From the NCBI GenBank assembly GCA_026936335.1, contig JAPMXV010000026.1, positions 206,272-270,271 on the forward strand: a stretch of 64,000 nt of DNA, read 5' to 3'. Below the pieces are notes generated by a model, which saw only the letters and a program-made list of their open reading frames with translations, searched no databases and was not told where the DNA came from. Shown piece by piece: positions 53,634 to 62,700 of the stretch (its first letter is position 1; the number at the start of each line of letters is the position of its first letter). A program made the position numbers and the translations under genes. This DNA is from Mantamonas sphyraenae (lineage: Eukaryota > CRuMs > Mantamonadidae).

Positions 53634-54161
53634 TTACTTTGGTGTCTTCGAGTTTGGAGAGTGGGAAGAGCGGTAAAAGTCGCGTGCAGCTTGGGAGCCG
53701 GAAGGGATGCGTGCGGAGGGGCGGCGGAAGGAGAAGATGCCGGCGGCAGCGATGAGGAGGAGGGGGAAGCCGTAGAGGAGGGCAGTTTGTACATCGAGGG
53801 GTGGTGAGTAGAGGACGTGTTCGCCGTAGTTGGAGACGAGGTGCTCCATGACTTGGTCGTCGCTGTCGCCGCCGTGGATGCGTTGGAGGACGATCTTGCG
53901 GAGCTTGATGGCAATCTCGCTGTTGCTGTCCTCTATACTCTGGTTGGCACAGGTGAGGCAGCGGATGTTGAGGCCGAGGGCACGTGCACGTGCGCGTGCG
54001 TCTTCTGGGGAGAGCGTGGAGCGGGAGGAGGAGGAGGAGGAGGAGGAGGAGGAGGAGGAGGAGGAGGGCTCAGCAGCATGGACGCGGAGAGGGGCGTAAA
54101 GGGGAGAGAGAGGGGAGGGGAGGAGGGTGCAGAGGGCTAGGCCGCAGAGAGGGCGGGACAT
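53634..54161 (-). CDS. ccmH: CcmH, System I cytochrome c maturation factor
   Basis: 175 residues from ATG 54161. The N-terminal region (about residues 1-30: SRPLCGLALCTLLPSPLSPLYA) is hydrophobic/Arg-poor and could be a mitochondrial or signal leader. Poly-Ser follows, encoded by (GAG)n. The CcmH domain reads GLNIRCLTCANQSIEDSNSE, then KLRKIVLQRIHGGDSDDQVMEHLV and NYGEHVLYSPP, then one hydrophobic helix (LLYGFPLLLIAAAGIF). The RCxxC redox motif followed by NQSIxxSN is diagnostic. CcmH reduces apocytochrome c cysteines for heme attachment by the CcmF complex at the mitochondrial inner membrane. Nuclear-encoded CcmH is expected only in eukaryotes that kept the bacterial-type System I. A possible bacterial contaminant is excluded by continuity with the chromosome end. 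Confidence 0.9.
   Translation of the reverse strand: MSRPLCGLALCTLLPSPLSPLYAPLRVHAAEPSSSSSSSSSSSSSSRSTLSPEDARARARALGLNIRCLTCANQSIEDSNSEIAIKLRKIVLQRIHGGDSDDQVMEHLVSNYGEHVLYSPPLDVQTALLYGFPLLLIAAAGIFSFRRPSARIPSGSQAARDFYRSSHSPNSKTPK
54025..54066. repeat. GAG microsatellite coding poly-Ser in CcmH
   Basis: Perfect (gag)n run, 14 units. It encodes the serine tract between the leader and the CcmH domain on the minus strand. Confidence 0.9.
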
Positions 54162-54212
54162 GGTGGGGATTGGAAGGGCGGGCGCGCGTGGAGGCAAAAC
54201 GAAGCAAGCGCC

Positions 54213-55932
54213 ATGAAAGCAACGACCCAAGTGGCAATCATGCTTGTGTGTGTGAGCGCGGTACTGTGCGGACAGATGCATGTGGTGGAGGACGTTTCTG
54301 TGGGCGACGACGAGAGCGTGGTGATGACCAAGTATGGCGCGGTGCGCGGCGTTGTGATGGACGACGTGCGGGTGTTCAAGAGCGTGCCTTACGCGAAGCA
54401 GCCTGTGGGAGATCTGCGGTTTGCGTCGCCAGAGGCACCGGACGCGTGGAACGAGACGTACAACGCAACAGAGTTTCTGCCAGCATGCGTAAGTGAGAGG
54501 GACGGTGCGCATTCACGCAAATGGAGGAAAAAACGGGAGACGGGCTGATTGCTAACTCGTGGCACAGCCGCAGGTGTGCTCGTTGCCGAACGAGACTTGC
54601 CCTACGCCGCCGTTTTCGGAGGCGTGCCTGGGTCTGAACGTGTGGACGCCACGTGCGTCTGGACTGGGCGACGGAGGCCTGCCGGTGATGGTGTGGATTC
54701 ATGGCGGGCGGTACGAGCAGGACAGCGCCAACTCGGAGCTGTACAATGGGCACTACCTGTGCAATAAGACCGGGGTGTTGCTGGTGACCATCCAGTACCG
54801 TCTGGGTGTGCTGGGCCAGCTGGTGACGGACGAACTGGACGGGAACTACGCAAGCCAGGACCAGCGTCTGGCGCTGCAGTGGGTGCAAGCAAACATCGGG
54901 GCGTTTGGAGGAGACCCGTCTCAGGTGACACTGTTTGGGCAGAGTGCAGGGGCTACGAGCACGAGCGTGCACCTGACGTCGCCGAAGAGCAAGGGCCTGT
55001 TTGCGCGGGCGATTATCGAGTCGAACCCGTGGACGCTGTCGATCAAGACGCGAGAGGAAGCGCTTGTGTTTGGCAACCTGTTCCTGAAGGACGTGGGATG
55101 TTCGGACGTGGCATGCCTGCGTGAGAAGAACGTGAGCGACATCATCAGCGCGCAATACCAGTCGCAGAACCACCTGCCGCTGCACGACCCGTTGAGCCTG
55201 TTTATGCCGTGGGTGCCTGTGATTACGCCCGGGTCGGACGAGCTGCCGATGAACCCGATCGACGCAATCCGACAGGGCCAGTTTTCTGATGTGCCACTGC
55301 TGCTGGGCCACGTGCACGACGAGACGGAGCTGTTTATCTGGGAGGCGTTTGCAAACAAGGTGAGCGACGCCAAGTACATTGGGCTTGTGACGGCGCTGTG
55401 GGGCGCAAATGCGGTGCAGCTGCTGGAGATGTACCCGCCGCACAAGATCACGGTGAAGAACGACACGCGGCCGCAGCTGGCGGAGCTGAGCACGGACGAC
55501 ATGTTTATCTGCATCTACCGCAACCTGTCGCGCACGCTGAGTGCGGGCACGCGGCCGGTGTGGAAGTACATGTTCAACTACATCTGGAGCTTCTCGAAGG
55601 AGGGGTGGGGCCCCAACTACGAAGAGTGCTGGGACAAGGTGTGCCACGCGGAGGAGCTGCCGTTTGTGTTTAACAGCGCATCGGGCATGTTTACGCCAAA
55701 CGCAGACGACGCGGCGGTGGCCAAGACGGTCAGCACGTACTGGAGCAACTTTGCGCGGTCGGGCAACCCGAACGAACCGGAGAGCGTGGCTGTGGAGTGG
55801 CCGCAGTACGACGGAAGCGTGGATGCGATCATGGAGCTGGGTCAGCCGGCGCAGATGATCAGCAAGTACCGTGATTCGTATTGTGACGCGTGGGATACGA
55901 TTGGCTACGACCATGGCCTGGGGCCGCAGTGA
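54213..55932 (+). CDS. Secreted type-B carboxylesterase/cholinesterase-like
   Basis: Two exons, join(54213..54488, 54568..55932), 546 residues. Intron 54489-54567 is 79 nt (GTAAGT..CACAG), phase 0, joining EFLPAC to PQVCSLPNETC. Signal peptide: residues 1-20 (ATTQVAIMLVCVSAVLCG). The alpha/beta-hydrolase fold shows the N-terminal motif FKSVPYAKQPVG..RF, the oxyanion stretch VMVWIHGGRYEQDSAN, the nucleophile elbow TLFGQSAGATST (Ser about residue 218) and the catalytic His in VCHAEELPFVFNSA (about 452). The acid is probably the Glu in HVHDETELFIWEAF, less certain. EDQRLALQW-type and NIGAFGGDP motifs are conserved in the family. Likely secreted or ER/lysosomal ester hydrolase; the substrate cannot be read from sequence. 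It starts 51 bp from the divergent CcmH gene. Confidence 0.92.
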
Positions 55933-55958
55933 GAAGCAAAGAAACCGAAGGAATAGAC

Positions 55959-56518
55959 ATGTTGAAGCCAAAGGTTTTGCTTCAGGTGATGGAGCAGGTG
56001 ATGGAGGAGGGAGACGTGACGGGTGCAGCGTAGGTTGTGTGGCGGGCGGGGTTGAGAGGGTCGCGGGGCAGGTCTAACATGCAGCGTGGGCACAGTCTGT
56101 TCAACGCAGAAGGGTCTGTGGTGGCGTCTGTTGGCGCAAAGGAATCGAACAAGCTGGTGGGCGCAATCACGTGAGTGGAGAGGGCGTGGTATTGGGTAGC
56201 GGGGCAGAGTGGAGATCCACGCATTTCGAGGAGGATGAGAAAACGGCTGACACAGGCGCGGGTAGGTCGAACATCTGGTCGGCGTATGTGAACTCGGGCG
56301 AATCGTCGCTGGACGACGGGGAAATGGACGATGGGGAGCTGGAAGTGCTGCTGATTGACAACACGAGCGGACGGCTGGCGATTACGGACGTGGCCGGGCT
56401 GACTCTGTGCGTGTACGCGGGAGAGGACGTGGAGCTGGGAACACTGAAGCACAAATTGGATACTCTGGCGGAGTATCTTCGCCCTCAGCTGGACCAGCTT
56501 GGCGCGGTGGATGTGTAA
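55959..56518 (+). CDS. LAMTOR2: LAMTOR2 (p14) Ragulator subunit, roadblock fold
   Basis: Three exons. The start MLKPKVLLQVMEQV matches the LAMTOR2 N-terminus. Exon 2 gives HSLFNAEGSVVASVGAKESNK and exon 3 gives SNIWSAYVNSGE..LEVLLIDNTSGRLAITDVAGLTLCVYAGEDVELGTLKHK. Intron 2 is 56171-56265 (GTGAGT..GGTAG, phase 2). Intron 1 has two phase-correct options: 56030-56071 (GTAGGT..GGCAG, 42 nt, 140-residue protein) or 56016-56084 (GTGACG..TGCAG, 69 nt, 131 residues, closer to the usual ~125). LAMTOR2 pairs with LAMTOR3 in the Ragulator complex, anchoring Rag GTPases and TORC1 (and MAPK scaffolding) on lysosomes. It starts 26 bp after the esterase stop on the same strand. Confidence 0.88.
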
Positions 56519-56699
56519 GAGCGGAACTGGGGGGGAGGAGGAGTTGGGAGGAGGGGAGGAAAATGAAGGACGGGTTTGCATTGGGATGCGAGGATGGGAG
56601 GGTTGGAGTTTGGGTCTTGGGTTGAAAAGGGGGTGGAGCGGGCGTGCGCACTTGGGGCCAAGAGGAAGAAGAGAGTGCAGGGTTCAGCAGAGAAAGAGA

Positions 56700-57608
56700 A
56701 TGTCTCGACACTTTTGGGCAAGCGCAATTCCGGTTTCATGGGCGCTGGAGACACAGGGTGGGGAGTTGGAGGTGCAAAAGGCGCAGTTTGGTGATTGTCC
56801 GATGCAAGTGTTTGCGTTGGAGGGTCGTGCGGCTGTGGAGGTGGCTGTGTCGCGGGAGGAGTTTGTGGTGGGGCTGGGAGGTCTCGAGGAAATCGCGAGC
56901 AAGGAGGAGGATGGAAAAGTGTCGCAGGTGTTGTTGGCCCATGCGCCAGCATGTCCGTGTGCAGAGGTGGAGGTCGGGGAGGAAGAGAAGGAAGGGGCGG
57001 AGGTGCAGCTGGCGGCGGTGATTGCGGCGTACAGGCGCAAGGAGGAAGGGGGCCCGGTGGAGTTTCTGTTGACGAAGAGGCAGTCGACCATGCGTGTGTT
57101 TCCCAATGTGTGGGTTTTCCCTGGAGGGCATCTGGAGGCGAGAGAGCTGCCGCAGGAAGGGGCGGCGCGGGAGCTGCGGGAGGAAACTGGATTGGAGGTG
57201 GATGTGGGAGACGTGGAGCCTGTGTTGGTGTGGGAGAGCGTGTATCCTCCGTTTGCAGACCAGGGGAGGCCGCAGCGGCAGCATCTGGTGGTGTTTTTCG
57301 CGGTGGAGGTGCCGTGGGACACGACGTTGACGATGCAGGCGGAAGAGGTGCAGGCGTATGCGTGGGTGTCTGAGGAGCAGGCAAGAGAGATTGTGGCCGG
57401 GCAGGACGATGATGTGGATGAGGCAGATGAGCGGTGGGTGGAGATTCTGGTGAGTGTGGACGGAAAGACAACGACGGGCAAGGTGAGCGTGTCGAGCATG
57501 GCAAGCAATCGCAGCGAGCATCGAGTGGGCACAGCGCACAAGGCAGCGATGGAGGTTTTGTTGGAGCGAGAGGGTGGGATCAGGTCGAAGGAGGAAAAGG
57601 ACGATTGA
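56700..57608 (+). CDS. Nudix hydrolase, NUDT17-like
   Basis: 302 residues from ATG 56700 (MSRHFWASAIPVSWALETQGG); the frame is open upstream but lacks a better start. The Nudix box is at about residues 143-167: GGHLEARELPQEGAARELREETGLEV, all G..E..REUxEExGU positions present with the two catalytic Glu. The flanks FPNVWVFPGGHLE and VLVWESVYPPFADQGRPQRQHLVVFF resemble NUDT17 (WxxPGGHVE, WESAYPP, HHIVLY). About 80 N-terminal residues and an acidic loop (EVGEEEKEGAE) precede it. Nudix enzymes split nucleoside diphosphates linked to another group; NUDT17-type proteins act on mRNA caps or coenzymes, so the substrate is open. Its last 29 bases overlap the convergent START gene. Confidence 0.88.
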   Translation: MSRHFWASAIPVSWALETQGGELEVQKAQFGDCPMQVFALEGRAAVEVAVSREEFVVGLGGLEEIASKEEDGKVSQVLLAHAPACPCAEVEVGEEEKEGAEVQLAAVIAAYRRKEEGGPVEFLLTKRQSTMRVFPNVWVFPGGHLEARELPQEGAARELREETGLEVDVGDVEPVLVWESVYPPFADQGRPQRQHLVVFFAVEVPWDTTLTMQAEEVQAYAWVSEEQAREIVAGQDDDVDEADERWVEILVSVDGKTTTGKVSVSSMASNRSEHRVGTAHKAAMEVLLEREGGIRSKEEKDD

Positions 57609-58299
57609 GCTTGCCTTCCTCGTCCAGGACGTTGGCCACCTTGCTGATGATGCTTGCACCTTTGCTGGCGGACATCTTGATGAGAGAAGTGGGAATGGAA
57701 CCCTTGGGATCGGCATTGGCGACGTAGGTGACGCGGCAGCTGGTGTCGGAAAGCGGGAGGATGTGGAAGCCACCCGGGCGGAGGACACCGCGAACGTGCG
57801 AGGAAGTCTCGGGGCAGTCTTGGACGTCCACGCTGCAACCGCAAACCATGAGGGCGCCTGTGTCCGGGTCGCGGTGGAGGACCCGGAGATACGTGAAGTC
57901 GCGGCCCGTCGTAGGCCAAACACGCTGGTATTTCAGGTGGATGACAGCATGGTGGATATCAATGTACTCGAGCTGGTCGACAGCTTCGATGATGTTGTCC
58001 CAACGGTCGCGGTAGGACGGGTTGGCGACGATCTGGAAAAAGTCTTTGGCGGAGGCGTCGACGTCGGCCACTGAGCGGACGCAGTTGGGAAAGGCGTCGT
58101 CAGCGGTGTTTGCATAAACCTGTGCACCGTCTGCGTCATGGGTGTACTCCCAGGCGTTGTCTGGGTTCTTGTTGGCGGCGTCGAGGAGGAGGGCGTCGAG
58201 GACGCTCTGGGCGACATCGAGGAGCGGATGGTCTGTGTCGAGCGGATCCCACGGCATGTCGTCGTAGGGAATCTGGTTGATGTGGTCTGTGGAGGACAT
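57580..58299 (-). CDS. START-domain (PCTP/StAR-like) lipid-binding protein
   Basis: 239 residues from ATG 58299 (MSSTDHINQIPYD); the frame extends to 58347 with a less likely start. Nearly the whole protein is one START domain: WEYTHDADGAQVYANTADD.. (start strand), FFQIVANPSYRDRWDNIIEAVDQLEYID, then YQRVWPTTGRDFTYLRVLHRD, HVRGVLRPGGFHILPL and a closing helix SLIKMSASKGASIISKVANVLDEEG. It has no signal peptide, so it is cytosolic. START proteins bind and shuttle phospholipid, sterol or ceramide between membranes; the ligand cannot be called. Its 3' end overlaps the NUDT17-like coding end by 29 bp on the other strand. Confidence 0.85.
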   Translation of the reverse strand: MSSTDHINQIPYDDMPWDPLDTDHPLLDVAQSVLDALLLDAANKNPDNAWEYTHDADGAQVYANTADDAFPNCVRSVADVDASAKDFFQIVANPSYRDRWDNIIEAVDQLEYIDIHHAVIHLKYQRVWPTTGRDFTYLRVLHRDPDTGALMVCGCSVDVQDCPETSSHVRGVLRPGGFHILPLSDTSCRVTYVANADPKGSIPTSLIKMSASKGASIISKVANVLDEEGKLNRPFPPST

Positions 58300-58443
58300 T
58301 GAGGACGGGGAAAGCGGGAATAGGGCTGGGCGCGCAGGAGGAGGCACGGGAGAAGAGGGTGAGTGGGAACGAGAGGCAAGAGGAGAGAGTCAGGAGGGAG
58401 TGGCTGACACGCAAGGAGTGGCAGCGAGTACAGCGTGCACAGG

Positions 58444-59772
58444 ATGCAGGTGCAGGGTGGGCCAAAGGCGTACAAGGTGCGTGTGCGGGATGATGGGCGG
58501 AAGCGCAAGCTGGTGGAGATTGAGATTGTGGATGAGACGGACTCGGAATCGGATTCGGAGGATGACGTGGATGACCTTGTGGTTGTGGCGGCACCTGTGG
58601 TGAAAAGGCGGCGGGCAGAGGTGTCGGCGAATGCGACGGATGGATCAACGACCACTGTTGAGCCTGTGGTTGAAAGTGGAAAGAGCGCAGACGGAGTACT
58701 GGCACAAAAGGTTTGGGAGGTGATGTGTGCAGGGGCACGTGACCTTGTGAGGAGCACACTGATGGAGGGCGGGCGAAAAGAGGAGCAGATCGAGGCAGTT
58801 TTGGCGGGACTGGACGCGGAAGGGCGGGCGTGTTGGGAGGAGCTGGGAAAGGTGCTGTACATGCCTGAGCTGCACAAGAAAGGCAGTCGAAACCAACGGG
58901 GGAGGCGTGTGTCGACGTGGGTCAAGGCGCACGAGAGGAGGGCGGCGAATCAACAGAAGAAGAAGAAGGGGAAGGGCAGGGCTGGAAGTGAGGGTAGGAA
59001 AGGCAAGGGGGATGGGAGAAAGGGGGGCAAGGTGGCCAGGAAGGGGAAGGACGGTAGGAAGGGGAAGGGGAGTAGGATGGAGAGGATGGAGAGGAAGGAG
59101 AGGAAGGAGAAGGGGAGGAAAGGGTCTGGGAAGGTGATGTACAAAGGAGGCATCGCAGAGGCAGCAGAGGTGGATTGGGAGAGGCTGGATGGTCTGTTGT
59201 GGCCCGTGATGGTGTTGCCTGGGCTGGCTGGGGCGAGCAGCAAGGTGGTGGCGGACCACGCCAAGGTGTCTGTGGACAAGGTGAGGATGTGGAGGGCGAG
59301 GAACTTGTTGGAGCAGGAGAGGTAGGGTGGGGGAGGGTGGGGGAGGGTGGTGGAGGGTGGGGGTATGGTGGGTGAGGGTGGAGGTGGGTGAGGAGGATTC
59401 GGAAGGAGGGGTGTGCCTGTGGACACGTTTGCAGGGGATGGAGGGAAAGAGAATGCGCTGGAGAGGGGGTTGAGGGAGGGGGGTGAAACAGTGGTTGAGG
59501 TGTTGCGGGCGTGGGGTTCGAAACCGAGAGCGAGAACGGTGGAGATGGTGAGGAAGGCAGGGTGGAGGAAGGCGTGGCATTGGATTGGATGGGGTGGACA
59601 GGTGGATGAGGCGATGGAAGTGGCGTTGGTGATGAATGGGGAGGAGAGGGAGGCGATGTTTGAGTGTGGGGAGATGGATGAGTATGTGGAGGAGAGAGGG
59701 TGGGAAGGGTGGGTGACACTGCCGGATGAGGTGATGGAGAGGGTGGTGCAGTGGGTGGGGAGGGGAGGGTGA
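58444..59772 (+). CDS. Lys/Arg-rich protein of unknown function, probably two exons
   Basis: Exon 1 from ATG 58444 (MQVQGGPKAYKVRV) is open to 59325. A GTAGGG donor at 59322 and a GGAAG acceptor at 59405 (intron 84 nt, very G-rich) keep the frame and join to a second open stretch ending at 59772; the spliced product is 414 residues. Without splicing there are two ORFs (exon 1 of ~293 residues and a ~119-residue one beginning with GTG at 59413). The N-terminus is acidic (DETDSESDSEDDVDD) with a nuclear-type KRRR. A long Lys/Gly/Arg tract (QQKKKKGKGRAGSEGRKGKGDGR and on) covers about residues 170-235. The C-terminal part is helical and Trp-rich (WHWIGWGGQ, ERGWEGWVTLPDE). Unknown family; likely nuclear and nucleic-acid-binding by composition only. 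Confidence 0.55.
59325..59390 (+). repeat. G-rich GGGTGG/GGAGGG run, possible G-quadruplex
   Basis: Repeats of gggtgggggaggg-type on the plus strand, inside the probable intron of the Lys-rich gene, with many runs of three or more G close together. Confidence 0.7.
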
Positions 59773-59798
59773 GTGGGAGGGAGTGGGAATGAATGCGT

Positions 59799-62700
59799 TC
59801 ATTCGAGGCGCTGGCGTTTGGAGGAGGAGGAGGAGGAGGAGGAGGAGGAAGGGTCTTTGCGCTTGGGGAGGGTGAAGGAGGGGATGGGGTAGGCGTTGAC
59901 GAGTGTATAGGTGGTGGGACGGGTGGCGATGTGGGGTGTGATGCGGTCGATGAGGGTGTGGAGGAGGGTGTGCAGTGTTGCGTCGTTGGGTTTGGGGTTG
60001 TGAAGCCAGGCGATCTTGAGGGAGAGGGAAGTGACGCCGCGGGTGAGGGTGTTGCTGATGGCAGGTGCGACCTGCCTGCAGGTGAGGCGTGGTCTGAGGA
60101 GGCGGACAAAGAAGGCCAGGTCGACAGGCGGCACGCCAACGTTGCCCAGCGCCAGGATGATGTGTCGCAGCAGGGACTGCAGGTCGCCGTTGTTGATCAG
60201 CTCATGCAGTGCCTGGTGTTCATGTGAGTGCTGATGGCGAGGGTACTTGGCTGCGCGTGTCTTCATGTGTGCCAGCAGCGTCTGGAACTCCCGCGCCGTG
60301 CAGCTGCCACGCTCGTCGCTGAGAGAGTGCGCTGCCCAGCCACTGCGCACAGTCTCAGGGTGCCACTTTTCCACCTCGGTGGTGGGAAGATGGTGGTCGT
60401 AGTCGCATTGTGTCCAGTGTGGGTCGCTGTCGTTGTCGGTGGGGCGTCGTGCTTTCTGCAGCCACAGCTGGGTCTGCTTCTGTTCCTTCCAGGTGTTGGG
60501 ATGAGGCCTGTCGCCGAGATTTTCCATCTCTGTCATAAGCAGGTGGAGGAGGGCGTAGTTGGGGTCGCCATGGTCGTGTGGCTCCTCCAGCCAGCACACC
60601 TTCAACCCAGCCTCGGTCACACCCATGGCCAGACCAGCGTTGTTGATAGCAAGGAAGCACGCCTTTTGATCCATGTCTCGGCCGAGAAGGGTGAGGCAGA
60701 AGGCCATATCGCCCTGGGAAAGGGGAATGTTGCCCAGAGCGAGCTGAATCTGTCGGACAAGCGTGGTCGTAGTGCCATGGCAGACCACAACACGCGCCTG
60801 CAGTGTCATGAGGTCGGGGATGTCGTCGATGGGATGCTCGTTGGCCAGGGTGTGCATGTGGTTCAGCAGTGCCGTGTGCTCCTTCTTGTTGCTGTGGCTG
60901 CGCTCGCTCTTGCGCCAGGACGTCCAGCCGCTGCGCACAACGCCATCTGGCAGTCCATCCTCCACGGCCATGTTCTCCTTGTCCGTGGGCTCGGGCAGAA
61001 CAAGCTCGGGAATGCGGAGGAAGTTGACGGCGTGGACGGTGATGGGGCGGGTGGTGATGTGGGGTGTGATGCGGTCGATGAGGAGGTGGAGGAGGGTGTG
61101 CAGTGTGGCGTCGCTGGGTTTGGGGTTGTCGATCCAGGTGATCTTGAGGGAGAGGGAAGTGACGCCGCGGGTGAGGGTGTGGCTGATGGCAGGTTGCACC
61201 TGCTTGTAGGTAACGTGTGGCCTGAGGAGGCGGACAAAGAAGGCCAGGTCGACAGGCGGCACGCCAACGTTGCCCAGCGCCAGGATGATGTGTCGCACCA
61301 GGGACTTCAGGTCACCGTTGTTGATCAGCTCACGCAGTGCCTGGTGCTCGTGTTCGTGCTGATGGCGAGGGTGCTTGGCTGCGCGTGCCTTCATGTGTGC
61401 CAGCAGCGTCTGGAACTCCCGCGCCGTGCAGCTGCCACGCTCGTCGTGGTTGGCTTTGCTCCAGCCAGTGCGCACAGACTCGGGATGCCACTTGTCCACC
61501 TCGGTGGTGATGAGGTGGTGGTCGTAGTCGCATTGTGTCCAGTGTGGGTCGCTGTCATTGTCAGCAGGGCGTCGTGCTTCCTGCAGCCACAGCTGGGTCT
61601 GTTTGTGCTCCTTCCAGGTGGTGGGATGGGCTGTGTCGCCAAGAGTGTCCATCTCTGTCATGAGCAAGTGGAGAAGGGCGTAGTTGGGGTCGCCGTGGTC
61701 GTGTGGCTCCTCCAGCCAGCACACCTTCAACCCAGCCTCTGTCACACCCATGGCCAGACCAGCGTTGTTGATAGCAAGGAAGCACGCCTTTTGATCCATG
61801 TCTCGGCCGAAAAGGGTGAGGCAGAGTGCCATGTCGCCCTGGGAGAGGGGAATGTTGCCCAGAGCGAGCTGAATCTGTCGGACCAGCGTCAACAGGGTGC
61901 CATGGCAGACCACAACACGCGCCTGCAGTGTCGTGAGGTCAGGGATGTTGTCGATGCGATGCTCGTTCGCCAGAGTGTGCATGTGGTTCAGCAGTGCCGT
62001 GTTCTCCTTCTTGTTGCTGTGGCTGCGGTCGTCGCTGTGTCCCAATTTCCACCCTTTGCGCTCAACACCATCTGGCAACTTGTTCGTCTTGTTCACGCCT
62101 GATTTCCTCCCTGCGCCGTTGTCTCCGTTCTTGGCCCTCCTTGCCCGTGTGCTCGACGTTCCTGTCTCTGTGCCACTGCCAGCCGTGACCCTGCGCCTGC
62201 GCCGTCCGCTGGGTTTCATCCTTTTGGGACCAGTAAGTCGGCTGGTGTCGCCTCTGCGACGTTGTGCATGGCCTCTGCTTGTGCGTTCCGGCTGACATTC
62301 GTCCGTGTCCTCCTGTTCCATGTCGTCTGTGTCGTCGTCGCTGTCGTCCTGCGGCATGTACTCCTCATCCATGGCATCGTCAGTGTCTGCAAAGCTGAGT
62401 GGGCCCTGAGTTTCCAACTCGTCGTCCACGTGCTGCTGGGTTGCGTCGTTTGCCTCGCCGTCTTCTTCATACGTCTCCATCCCTGAGCTTGTCATCCACT
62501 CTGTGTTGCTGGTGATTGACCGTGGTTCACGGTGGCCAAAGTTCAGGAACATCAGGTCCTCCACGTCGCCGGTGTCATGTGTGAGTGTGTCCTGGTCTGC
62601 GTCGTCGTCGTCGCTGTCTCCAGTCTGCCGTGTGCCCTGGTGGGAGGAGGACGACGATGTGGTGGTCGATGTTGTTCGTGTGATGCCGACAAAGGCAGGG

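Noticed and set aside
53634-54161. CcmH as bacterial contamination
   Set aside because: It sits in the same compact array of eukaryotic genes between AKR7 and the spliced esterase, shares the local poly-Ser tract habit, and the contig ends in a telomere.
60228-62102. 624-codon plus-strand open frame with internal repeats
   Set aside because: Antisense of the subtelomeric protein. Its repeats only reflect the duplicated DNA, and the minus strand gives the longer, better-structured protein with fitting splice sites.
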